DNA of 15,874 bases from Clostridia bacterium (lineage in GTDB: Bacteria; Bacillota; Clostridia; Oscillospirales; Acutalibacteraceae). Every line of letters begins with the position of its first letter. The first letter of the stretch is position 1. The stretch is taken from positions 1 through 15,874 of the forward strand of contig JAKSQR010000021.1 in the NCBI GenBank assembly GCA_024404065.1, written 5' to 3'. The position numbers were made by a program, and so were the translations under genes. A model generated the notes under the pieces. It was given only the letters and a program-made list of their open reading frames with translations. It searched no databases and was not told the DNA's origin. Positions 1 to 7,241 of this stretch are shown piece by piece.

Positions 1-405
1 ATTTACAAGCCTTTCGGCAATTGTTGTGGTGCCTATATCTATGGCAAGGTAAAGCTCATCCCCTGCCCTTACAAAATTTTCGGTGTAGTCATCGGTGCTT
101 GCAAGCTTGTCATCCTCCTGCGCATATACCACAAGCCCCTCTGTAGGCTTCAATGCACAGGCAAGTCGCACACCGCTGATTATTTCGTGGTCGCTCAGGT
201 GTGCTCTGTCAAGCTTTGATATGCGGGTGCCTGGCTTACATCTTACCTTACATTTACCGCATATACCTTTGCCTGAGCAATTTGCATTCACAAAGAAACC
301 CTCTGTCCTTAAAACAGAAAGCAGATAATCATCTGTACTGCAGGTAACATTTCTTACGCTGTCCCCGCTTATTACAGTTATGTTTACGGATTTCTTCTCT
401 GACAT
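1..405 (-). CDS. [2Fe-2S] ferredoxin / ASKHA-domain protein (corrinoid-activator-like), N-terminal part
   Basis: Only the first 135 codons lie in the window; the gene runs off the left edge. Residues 1-~110 form a plant-type [2Fe-2S] ferredoxin domain: C43, C49 and C52 (CSGKGICGKC) plus C83 make the expected CX5CX2C...C set. From residue ~118 the chain enters LYLAIDIGTTTIA, the phosphate-1 loop of an ASKHA (actin-like ATPase) fold. This order matches the DUF4445/RACE family, ATP-dependent reductive activators that return inactive Co(II) corrinoid proteins to Co(I). That role is known for studied family members; the substrate here is inferred. The ATG at 405 is preceded by AAGGTGG (410-416). 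No clear promoter lies between it and the terminator at 420-451, so expression may depend on read-through from the upstream aldolase gene. No corrinoid protein or methyltransferase is visible in the window. Confidence 0.82.
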   Translation of the reverse strand, partial: MSEKKSVNITVISGDSVRNVTCSTDDYLLSVLRTEGFFVNANCSGKGICGKCKVRCKPGTRISKLDRAHLSDHEIISGVRLACALKPTEGLVVYAQEDDKLASTDDYTENFVRAGDELYLAIDIGTTTIAERLVN

Positions 406-419
406 AGTACCACCTTAGT

Positions 420-451
420 AAAAAAAGGTGTATTCAGTGAATACACCTTTT
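420..451 (-). terminator. Intrinsic terminator after the tandem aldolase gene
   Basis: A perfect 13-bp inverted repeat (423-435 with 439-451, arms AAAAGGTGTATTC and GAATACACCTTTT) has a 3-nt loop. On the minus strand it ends in a run of seven T (426-420). It lies 18 nt after the aldolase stop. The T-run ends only 14 nt before the ATG of the next gene. The 3' arm contains CACCTT, which is complementary to that gene's Shine-Dalgarno AAGGTG. Confidence 0.85.
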
Positions 452-469
452 CATTAGTTGTTTATCTGA

Positions 470-1669
470 TTATTTCTCAGCCTGCTTGGAGTACTTCTTG
501 AGGTAGATAACTCTCATAAGAAGAGCTTCAATAGGATTGATGGGCTTTGCAGCATCATAAACGTTAGTTGCAAGCTGTGCAAGTGAAGCCTTGCTCATAA
601 TCATGCTAACTGCTTCTGCATCGCTCTTAACACCGCCGCAGCAAAGAGCGCCTCTGTCCTTAAGAAGAACAGCATTCTTGCCCTTAATCTTCTTACCGCA
701 GTCTGCTTCGTTCTTAGCTACCTTAACCTTTGTACCGCAAAGCTGTGCAAAGTCATCAAGGAGAGGTCTCATATTCTTACCGATTGTAGAAACAGCAACT
801 GTTTCAGTATCAGAATTGTGAACGATGTAGTTAAACTTAGGCTGTGAGAGGTAAATTGCTCTGTGAGCAGCAGCTGTGCCGTAGATGTTTGAATCGCAAG
901 CGCCTGTTGCAAGGTCAATATTCATCTCTTCGCCGTTTGCGCAGTTTGTAAGCTTGATGTTGCCTGCTTCTCTGTCACATTCACTGTCATAAAGAGCTGA
1001 CTTATCAACGCTGAGGTTACCGCTTTCGCCTGTAACCTTGCTTACTACAAGCTCGCAGAAAGCATCAAGAGTATCTACTGCTACGCCATACTTCTCCTTA
1101 GCGCCTGCAAGAAGATATTCTTCACTTGTCTTTTCAAGCATGCTTGCTACTTCAAAAGCTTCCTCTGCATCCTTACCATAGCAAAGTGCGCCGTGGTGAG
1201 CCATAACAGTTGCCTTTGATGTTGAAGCGTGAAGAGCTGCTGTAACGCCCTTTCTGAGCTTGCCTGTGCCGGGAAGACCATAAGCTGCAAGAAGAATGTT
1301 GCTGCCGATAACCTTCTCTGCTTCGCCTGCAAGTACATCAATACCCTTCTTAAGTACGCTTACTGATGAAGCAACCTTCTGATGGGTGTGGATTACGAAA
1401 TTAGCATCAGTATACTTTTTGTAAACCTCTGCGTGAATACCTTTTTCGCTGGAGGGCTTAACATCGCCTTCCCATGCAAGGTCCTCAATAGCAACCTCTA
1501 CGATATCATCGGGAGTAAGACCGATGTAGGGCTTACCTGAGGGAGTAATAACAAATGTTTTATCGTCAACACGGGCACTGATGTTACCCCATGTTCTTGC
1601 GATAAGGCCTTCTTCAACAAGCTTTTCGCCTGCTGCGATAACTATATTTTTTGCTTCTAAAATATCCAT
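470..1669 (-). CDS. Tandem class II aldolase/adducin-family protein, second domain degenerate
   Basis: This 399-aa protein contains two copies of the class II aldolase/adducin fold, a family of Zn-dependent sugar-phosphate aldolases and epimerases such as FucA and AraD. Domain 1 (about 1-215) keeps GNIS (28-31), TPSG (42-45), the Glu of KPSSE (E75), the HTH pair (H94, H96) and the His before Gly in AHHG (H159). These match the FucA metal and catalytic set. Domain 2 (about 235-399) repeats the pattern recognisably (AHHGALCYG against KDRGALCCG), but HTH has become HNS, His159 is replaced by Arg339 and the Glu is missing, so it probably binds no zinc. Typical family members are single-domain, about 210-230 aa. 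The substrate cannot be told; no kinase or isomerase of sugar catabolism is adjacent. Codons look highly selected (AAG, CTT, GGT, CGT), suggesting strong expression. The start is an ATG behind AGAAAGGAA. It has its own promoter at 1705-1733 and terminator at 420-451. Confidence 0.85.
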   Translation of the reverse strand: MDILEAKNIVIAAGEKLVEEGLIARTWGNISARVDDKTFVITPSGKPYIGLTPDDIVEVAIEDLAWEGDVKPSSEKGIHAEVYKKYTDANFVIHTHQKVASSVSVLKKGIDVLAGEAEKVIGSNILLAAYGLPGTGKLRKGVTAALHASTSKATVMAHHGALCYGKDAEEAFEVASMLEKTSEEYLLAGAKEKYGVAVDTLDAFCELVVSKVTGESGNLSVDKSALYDSECDREAGNIKLTNCANGEEMNIDLATGACDSNIYGTAAAHRAIYLSQPKFNYIVHNSDTETVAVSTIGKNMRPLLDDFAQLCGTKVKVAKNEADCGKKIKGKNAVLLKDRGALCCGGVKSDAEAVSMIMSKASLAQLATNVYDAAKPINPIEALLMRVIYLKKYSKQAEK

Positions 1670-1704
1670 AGCTAAGTTCCTTTCTGAGATTTATTATCCA
1701 ATTT

Positions 1705-1733
1705 ATTATAGATTATATAATTTTAATTTTCAA
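1705..1733 (-). promoter_or_regulatory. Sigma-A-type promoter for the tandem aldolase gene
   Basis: On the minus strand TTGAAA (1733-1728) and TATAAT (1710-1705) are separated by exactly 17 nt, a 5/6 plus 6/6 match to the vegetative consensus. The -35 box overlaps the last codons of smc. The start site would fall near 1698, about 30 nt before the ATG at 1669, leaving room for the AGAAAGGAA ribosome-binding site. No terminator separates smc from this gene, so read-through from the long upstream operon is also possible. Confidence 0.7.
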
Positions 1734-4700
1734 GACCTAATTTTCTGGCCATTTCACTGCTCTTTAATTCAAGCATTTTTGAAACGCCTTCCTCCTGCAT
1801 TGTAACGCCGTAAAGCACATCTGCCTCATCCATTGTACCACGTCTGTGAGTGATAAGAATGAACTGAGTGTTATTTGTCATATTGCGTACATACCTTGCA
1901 TAACGGGAAACGTTAACATCATCAAGTGCAGCCTCAACCTCATCAAAAATACAGAAGGGTGCGGGAGTAATCTTGAGTATTGCAAAAAGAAGCGCAATAG
2001 CTGCAAGACCCTTTTCACCACCTGAAAGCAGGTCAATATTCTGAACATTTTTGCCTGGTGGCTGAACCTTGATATTGATGTTACATTCAAGTACATCAGT
2101 TGGGTCATCAAGCACAAGCTCTGCCCTACCGCCATCAAACAGGTCTTTGAAGGTTTCGCCGAAGGTAACGTTGATACGGCGGAACTGCTCCCTGAACTTC
2201 TCAGCCATTTTGCCTGTAAGCTCATCAATCAGCTTTTCAAGCTCCTGCTTTGATTTCTCAACATCAGTGAGCTGACCATTCATATACTCGTATCTTTCGC
2301 TGACCTCTTTATACTCTTCAACAGCGCCTACGTTAACATTGCCGAGACCTCTGATTTTGCCCTTGATTTCCTGAAGGGTACGCTGTGCCTTGCCTATATC
2401 CTCGGGCACCTCGCCAACCTCCTGAGCCTCACTGTAGGTGAGCTGATACTCATCGTAAAGCTTGTTTTTAGTGGTTTCAAGCTCACGCTCAAGGTTATCT
2501 CTGCGCTCGCCTAACCTTGCAAGCTCACCGCCTAATTTTTCACGCTCTGCGCTCATTTCACGCTCCTGTACACGGAGCTTTGCGCTGTCACCTGAGTTAT
2601 CATCACGCTGCTTTACAAGGTCGCTTATCTTATTGTCTGTTTCCTTTGCACCGTCTCTTAAAGCCTGTGCATTTGCCTTAAGGTCAACAACCTCTTTTGC
2701 AAGCACCTCATTTTCAAAGGTGATTCTTGCAATTTCCTCATTCAGCTTATTGCCTCTTGAGGCAAGGGCTTCCTTACGGATGCGGGCAGCCTTGATAATA
2801 TCCTTATGTGCCTCAATTTCTTTATTGAGGGTAACAATTTTAATATTAAGGTCGCTCTGGATATCAGCAGATTTTTCCTTGAGCTCTTCAATGGATTCTC
2901 TCTGCTGGTCAAGAGAAATAAGCTCATCATTAAGCTTATCAATCTTTGAGTTGATAACTGCAATGGATTTATCTGCAGTTTTCTCGGTTTCTTCACACTC
3001 TTTAATACGGAGTGTGGATTTTTCCTTCTCTGCCATAAGGTCATCAATATGACCCTTTGCGGAAGCATATCTGTCCTCAATAACCTGAAGGTCACTTTCG
3101 GCTCTGATAATTTTTTCATCAACCTTGATGATTTCTGCCTCGCTTGCATCAAGCTCTGCCTGAGCGGTATTGATTTCGCCTGCTACGGTGTCATAAGCCT
3201 TCTGCTTTTCGGCAAGTGTCTTTTCAAGAGCGGCTACTTTTTCTTTTAGCTCTTCAATCTCGTTTACACGGCTGAGAAGGCCTGCGCCTGAGCCTCTTGA
3301 GCCACCTGTCATTGAGCCGCCTGCATTAAGCACCTGACCATCAAGAGTAACTATCTCAAAACGGTAGGAATAGCTCTTTGCCATGGCAATGGCATCATCA
3401 ATGGTTTCCACAACAGCAATTCTGCCAAGCAGAGATTTAATAATCTCTCTGTACTTTTTATCGCACTCAACAAGCTCGCAGGCCATGTTGATGTAGCCCT
3501 CGTGCTTTTCAAGCCCTTTTTCAGTAAATGGTTTTGCTGTTACGGTGGTGATGGGTAAAAATGTTGCTCTGCCTGCTCTGTTATCCTTAAGATAAGCAAT
3601 AGCCTTCTTTGCTACATTCTCATCATCAGTAATAATATTCTGAACCTTATTGCCTAAAGCTGTTTCAACTGCGGTGGCATACTCAGCCTTTGTGGTAATA
3701 AGCTGTGAAACTGTGCCATGAATACCCTTCATTGCACCACGGTTAGATTCTTTGATAATCTTCTGAACTGAACCTGCATAGCCATCAAGGTTCTTTTCAA
3801 GGTCATCAAGCATCTTGATGCGGGCATTCTTCTGATATATGTTAAGGTTAAGGTCCTCAACCTCCTTGCGGAGCTTTTCAGCCTTGCCCTCACGGGTTTC
3901 AATTATAAGTCTGTAACCATCGCAGGCATTTTCATTCTCCTGCTTTTCGTCCTTAAGGTGGCGGATGTTTTTCTCTGCCTCACCCTTTTCCTCCTCAAGG
4001 GTATCAAGAATGCTGCCACGGGTTTCAATAACATCATCAATAGTAGCAATTCTTGTTTTAAGCTCCTCTGCAGTTGAGAGTGCGGAGGATTTCTCTACTC
4101 TTAAGTCACTCAGCTCCATTGTGGCGGCAGTCAGCTTTTCGTTTACTTCCCTTGCCTTTTCGGAATTCTGACCATTCTGACCTAAAAGAGTGTTAAGATT
4201 GGTAAGCTCTGTTTCAAGCTCTGCTCTGCGGGCTTTGATTTCCTCTTCCTTCTGAGCAATAGCCTCATTTGCTTTTTCAATCTCTTCATCTATTTCAGCA
4301 GCGGATTCCTCGTCACTGCCCATATCTGCATTGAGCCTTTCAATAGTGGTTTTGTTATGCTCAATGGTGTTATTTTTAACTGCGATATTACCATCTATTA
4401 CAGCAGCCTGCTCTTCAGACTCTGAAATAAACTTTGTAAGCCTTTCAATCTCAAGAGTTAAATCCTGACTCTGCTGAAGTGCAGCCTCAATCTCGGTTTC
4501 AATTTCATTAAGCTTCTTTTCAGCATCACTATACTGCTGTGATGCGATGGAGAGCTTAACCTCCTGCTCACGAAGTCCGTTAGATGCCTTCTCAATGGTA
4601 TGCAGCCATAAGCCGATTTCAAGGGTCTTTTTCTCATCAGAAAGGGCTAAGAATTTAATAGCCTTTTCACTCTGAATCTTTAATGGACCTATTCTTGACT

Positions 4701-5295
4701 CAAGCTCTGCAAGAATATCCCTGAGCCTTACAAGGTTTTCCTCTGCCTGGTCAAGCCTTCTGTTGGCATCCGCCCTTCTGTAACGGAAGTGGGAAATACC
4801 TGCAGCCTCCTCAAGCATATCACGACGCTGGCTGGATTTAGCTGAAACAAGGTCTGCAATTTTACCCTGGCTTACCATGGAGTAACCATCTCTGCCAAGG
4901 CCGGTATCCATAAACATCTCATGGATATCTCTGAGCCTGCATTCCTCACCATTTATTTTGTATTCACTTTCGCCTGAACGGTAATAGCGTCTTGTAACAG
5001 CAACCTCATCCACATCACGGGGAAGTGAGCGGTCCTTATTATCAAGACGGAGTGTTACCTCTGCATAGCCCAATGCTTTTCTGCGGCTTGTACCGCCGAA
5101 AATAACATCCTCCATACGGGAGCCACGAAGTGCTTTGGTGGATTGCTCACCAAGAACCCATCTTACAGCATCGGAGATATTACTCTTACCTGAGCCATTG
5201 GGTCCTACAACACCTGTTATGCCTTTGCCCAGCTCAAGAGTAACCTTGTCCGGGAAGGATTTGAAGCCCTGCATATCAATTGATTTAAGTATCAT
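1723..5295 (-). CDS. smc: Chromosome segregation/condensation protein SMC
   Basis: This 1190-aa protein has the full bacterial SMC layout: an N-terminal ATPase half with Walker A GPNGSGKS (31-38), a Q-loop region with VSQGKI, a long coiled coil and a hinge (about 505-675) ending in the glycine-rich GGSMTGGS. The returning coiled coil leads to a C-terminal ATPase half with signature LSGGE (~1090-1094), Walker B CIFDE (catalytic E1119) and the switch His in ITHRRGT. The length matches Bacillus subtilis SMC (about 1186 aa). The dimer acts with ScpA and ScpB to compact and separate replicated chromosomes; neither partner is in the window. The start is the ATG at 5295, 3 nt after the preceding stop, with AAGGTAAGG lying inside the upstream gene, so the two are translationally close. 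The usual Firmicutes downstream neighbour, ftsY, is absent. Confidence 0.97.
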   Translation of the reverse strand: MILKSIDMQGFKSFPDKVTLELGKGITGVVGPNGSGKSNISDAVRWVLGEQSTKALRGSRMEDVIFGGTSRRKALGYAEVTLRLDNKDRSLPRDVDEVAVTRRYYRSGESEYKINGEECRLRDIHEMFMDTGLGRDGYSMVSQGKIADLVSAKSSQRRDMLEEAAGISHFRYRRADANRRLDQAEENLVRLRDILAELESRIGPLKIQSEKAIKFLALSDEKKTLEIGLWLHTIEKASNGLREQEVKLSIASQQYSDAEKKLNEIETEIEAALQQSQDLTLEIERLTKFISESEEQAAVIDGNIAVKNNTIEHNKTTIERLNADMGSDEESAAEIDEEIEKANEAIAQKEEEIKARRAELETELTNLNTLLGQNGQNSEKAREVNEKLTAATMELSDLRVEKSSALSTAEELKTRIATIDDVIETRGSILDTLEEEKGEAEKNIRHLKDEKQENENACDGYRLIIETREGKAEKLRKEVEDLNLNIYQKNARIKMLDDLEKNLDGYAGSVQKIIKESNRGAMKGIHGTVSQLITTKAEYATAVETALGNKVQNIITDDENVAKKAIAYLKDNRAGRATFLPITTVTAKPFTEKGLEKHEGYINMACELVECDKKYREIIKSLLGRIAVVETIDDAIAMAKSYSYRFEIVTLDGQVLNAGGSMTGGSRGSGAGLLSRVNEIEELKEKVAALEKTLAEKQKAYDTVAGEINTAQAELDASEAEIIKVDEKIIRAESDLQVIEDRYASAKGHIDDLMAEKEKSTLRIKECEETEKTADKSIAVINSKIDKLNDELISLDQQRESIEELKEKSADIQSDLNIKIVTLNKEIEAHKDIIKAARIRKEALASRGNKLNEEIARITFENEVLAKEVVDLKANAQALRDGAKETDNKISDLVKQRDDNSGDSAKLRVQEREMSAEREKLGGELARLGERRDNLERELETTKNKLYDEYQLTYSEAQEVGEVPEDIGKAQRTLQEIKGKIRGLGNVNVGAVEEYKEVSERYEYMNGQLTDVEKSKQELEKLIDELTGKMAEKFREQFRRINVTFGETFKDLFDGGRAELVLDDPTDVLECNINIKVQPPGKNVQNIDLLSGGEKGLAAIALLFAILKITPAPFCIFDEVEAALDDVNVSRYARYVRNMTNNTQFILITHRRGTMDEADVLYGVTMQEEGVSKMLELKSSEMARKLGLEN

Positions 5296-5298
5296 AGC

Positions 5299-6297
5299 TT
5301 ACCTTACCTTGACTTCATATTTATCTATACTTTCATCCTGAAGGATTTTAACTATATTATAGCCCTGCTCCTTCAGGTAAATTAAATTCTGCTTTTTCTG
5401 ACCTGACATCTGTGAAACCTTGCCCCTGCCTACTGTAAGAGTGTAATCACCCTGCGGCAGGTTTTTAAGCCTTTCATAAGCCACATCCCTGTAAATGCGA
5501 CCCTCACAAAGCTCTCTGAGTGCGGGGTGAAATGCCCCGCCGGTCATACTCTCTGAAACGTCACCGCCTGAGTGAAGACCTACTCTGATAACCTTAATGC
5601 CTGCCTTTTCAAACATAAGCATAAGCTTAGCACAAAGGGGTACAGTTTCCTCTACACCCTTAGGTGTAAATTCGCCCTTTTCCATAAGCTCATTAAGCTT
5701 AGTATTCTTTATAACAACTGTAGGATAAATCCTGACAGTTGCAGGCTTAAGGGATATTATTTTGCGGGCTGTTTCAAGGCTGTCTTCATCCTCTGAGCCG
5801 TAAAGACCCGTCATCATCTGAAGACCAAGCTCAAAGCCATAGTCAGTTATCATTCTGCAGGCATCCTCTACCTGCTTTGCGGTGTGACCTCTTTCGTTAA
5901 GACGAAGCACATTATCATCAAGGCTTTGTGCTCCAAGCTCAATAGCGGTTACACCATATTTTTTAAGGATAGTACAAATCTCGTCGCTTATGCCATCTGG
6001 TCTTGTGGAAATTCTGATGCCCTTAAACAGACCCTTTTCCACGTAGGTATATGCCGCTTCAAGCAGCGACAGCATATAGTCCCTCTCCACCATAGTGAAG
6101 CTGCCACCAAAAAATGCGATTTCACCATTTGAGGCGGTTTCTCCATCAAGGGATTCAAGGGCGGTTTTGCAGGCGGAGTGTACCTCCTGCGGGGTTGCCG
6201 TATGCTGCTGACCTGTAATACTGCGCTGATTACAGAAGGTGCAGGTGTGAGGGCATCCCCTGTGCACTACAAACAGTGCCACATTTATGTGTTTCAT
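5299..6297 (-). CDS. Elp3/YhcC-like radical SAM protein without acetyltransferase domain
   Basis: This 332-aa radical SAM enzyme carries the cluster motif CPHTCTFC (C15, C19, C22; CX3CX2C) right after the first strand. It continues with the GGSFT-type SAM-binding loop (AFFGGSFT) and ISTRPDGI, typical of the Elp3/YhcC branch. Eukaryotic and archaeal Elp3 (about 550 aa) adds a lysine-acetyltransferase domain that modifies tRNA wobble uridines. This protein stops at the end of the radical SAM part, as do many Clostridia relatives found next to rnc and smc. Its substrate is unknown; tRNA or rRNA modification is a reasonable guess from family and neighbours only. Its ATG overlaps the rnc stop by 4 nt (ATGA), with GGGA upstream, and it ends 3 nt before smc, so it is embedded in the operon. 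Confidence 0.85.
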   Translation of the reverse strand: MKHINVALFVVHRGCPHTCTFCNQRSITGQQHTATPQEVHSACKTALESLDGETASNGEIAFFGGSFTMVERDYMLSLLEAAYTYVEKGLFKGIRISTRPDGISDEICTILKKYGVTAIELGAQSLDDNVLRLNERGHTAKQVEDACRMITDYGFELGLQMMTGLYGSEDEDSLETARKIISLKPATVRIYPTVVIKNTKLNELMEKGEFTPKGVEETVPLCAKLMLMFEKAGIKVIRVGLHSGGDVSESMTGGAFHPALRELCEGRIYRDVAYERLKNLPQGDYTLTVGRGKVSQMSGQKKQNLIYLKEQGYNIVKILQDESIDKYEVKVR

Positions 6298-6968
6298 TTA
6301 ACAATTCCCATAAGCTTAAGTGCTTCCTTAGCGGCGGTCTGCTCGGCAATCTTTTTGCTCTTGCCCTCGCCCTTGCCTATAACATTGCTGTTAAGGTGTA
6401 CCTCAACGGTAAATTTCTTCTGATGAGCAGGACCTTCCTCACCTACAAGCACATACTCAACGTGCTCCTCACGGTTACGCTGAATAACCTCCTGCAGGAT
6501 TGTTTTATAATCCTTGCTGTCATCAAGAAAATCATGGCGGGCTACAAAACGAAGGGCAATTTTCTTTGCCTCCTCAAGGCCACCATCAAGGTAAACTGCT
6601 GCAAGCACTGCCTCAAAAGCATCTGCAAGCATAGAGGGCTTCTCTCTGCCGCCCATACGCTCCTCGCCCTTACCAAGGCGGAGGGCTGAGCCTATATCCA
6701 GCTCCTTTGCAAATACACAAAGGGCTGCCTCGCATACACGAGAGGCTCTGTGCTTTGTAAGCTCACCTTCAGGTAAATCGTAATTTGTGTAAAGATATGT
6801 TGCGGAAACGAAGCCTAAAACTGCATCACCCAGAAACTCCAGCCTCTCATTGCAGATTGTATTTTTTTCATTTGCATAAGATGAATGGGTAAGGGCTGTT
6901 TCAAGAAGGGATATATCCTTAAATCTGTATCCCAGCTTTTCCTGCAAGGCCTCATAACTTTCGTTCAT
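6294..6968 (-). CDS. rnc: Ribonuclease III
   Basis: The protein is 224 aa from the ATG at 6968. The RNase III domain holds the signature NERLEFLGD (40-48, acidic E44 and D48) and the second metal pair D116/E119 in LADAFEAVL. A C-terminal double-stranded RNA-binding domain (about 153-221) includes the AAKEAL helix. RNase III cuts dsRNA, including the rRNA precursor stalks; one arm of such a stalk lies in the 23S trailer of this window. I chose ATG 6968 because AAAGG sits 9 nt upstream. An in-frame TTG at 6992, overlapping the end of the carrier-like gene, would add eight residues (MILKGQIL) that do not look like family sequence. The gene sits in the conserved acpP-rnc-smc arrangement. Confidence 0.96.
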   Translation of the reverse strand: MNESYEALQEKLGYRFKDISLLETALTHSSYANEKNTICNERLEFLGDAVLGFVSATYLYTNYDLPEGELTKHRASRVCEAALCVFAKELDIGSALRLGKGEERMGGREKPSMLADAFEAVLAAVYLDGGLEEAKKIALRFVARHDFLDDSKDYKTILQEVIQRNREEHVEYVLVGEEGPAHQKKFTVEVHLNSNVIGKGEGKSKKIAEQTAAKEALKLMGIVK

Positions 6969-6988
6969 TAGTATCTGACCTTTCAATA

Positions 6989-7210
6989 TCAATATGATGC
7001 TGAAACTGCCTCTGCAAGCTCATCAACAGTCCAGTCATCAGAGGGGGTGTCTGAAAGTTCAACTTCAAACTCCTCTTCTATGGAGCTTATAAGCTCCTGC
7101 ATTTCAAACTCATCGCTGACAATACTGTCAAGTGTAGTACTGCCGCTGATATCATTAGCATCCATTCCAAAAGCATCACTAATCAAAGCAATTAATTTTT
7201 CAAGAGTCAT
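6989..7210 (-). CDS. Acyl-carrier-protein-like small acidic protein lacking the phosphopantetheine serine
   Basis: This 73-aa, very acidic protein has the ACP four-helix pattern, with a clear helix II (QELISSIEEEFEVEL) matching TVELVMALEEEFGIEI of ordinary ACPs. It occupies the position of acpP before rnc. In ordinary ACPs helix II begins DSL, and the Ser carries 4'-phosphopantetheine. Here the aligned residues are D-E-F (in VSDEFEMQEL), so Glu (codon GAG) replaces Ser. A DSI triplet occurs five residues earlier, but it falls in the loop that aligns with the FIDDLG part. The protein therefore probably cannot be primed like a normal ACP. It may be a structural or regulatory partner, or a decayed paralogue; the housekeeping acpP must be elsewhere. 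The start has a strong AAAAGGAG site, which argues that it is translated. It lies 31 nt after trmFO and 20 nt before rnc. Confidence 0.8.
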   Translation of the reverse strand: MTLEKLIALISDAFGMDANDISGSTTLDSIVSDEFEMQELISSIEEEFEVELSDTPSDDWTVDELAEAVSASY

Positions 7211-7241
7211 AAATCATTTCTCCTTTTAACAAAAAATTGAA

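Noticed and set aside
2462..3052. A 196-codon open frame on the plus strand opposite smc, and similar plus-strand frames elsewhere
   Set aside because: Composition is Ser/Leu-rich with no recognisable domain, as expected from the antisense of a coiled-coil gene. smc on the other strand is certain.
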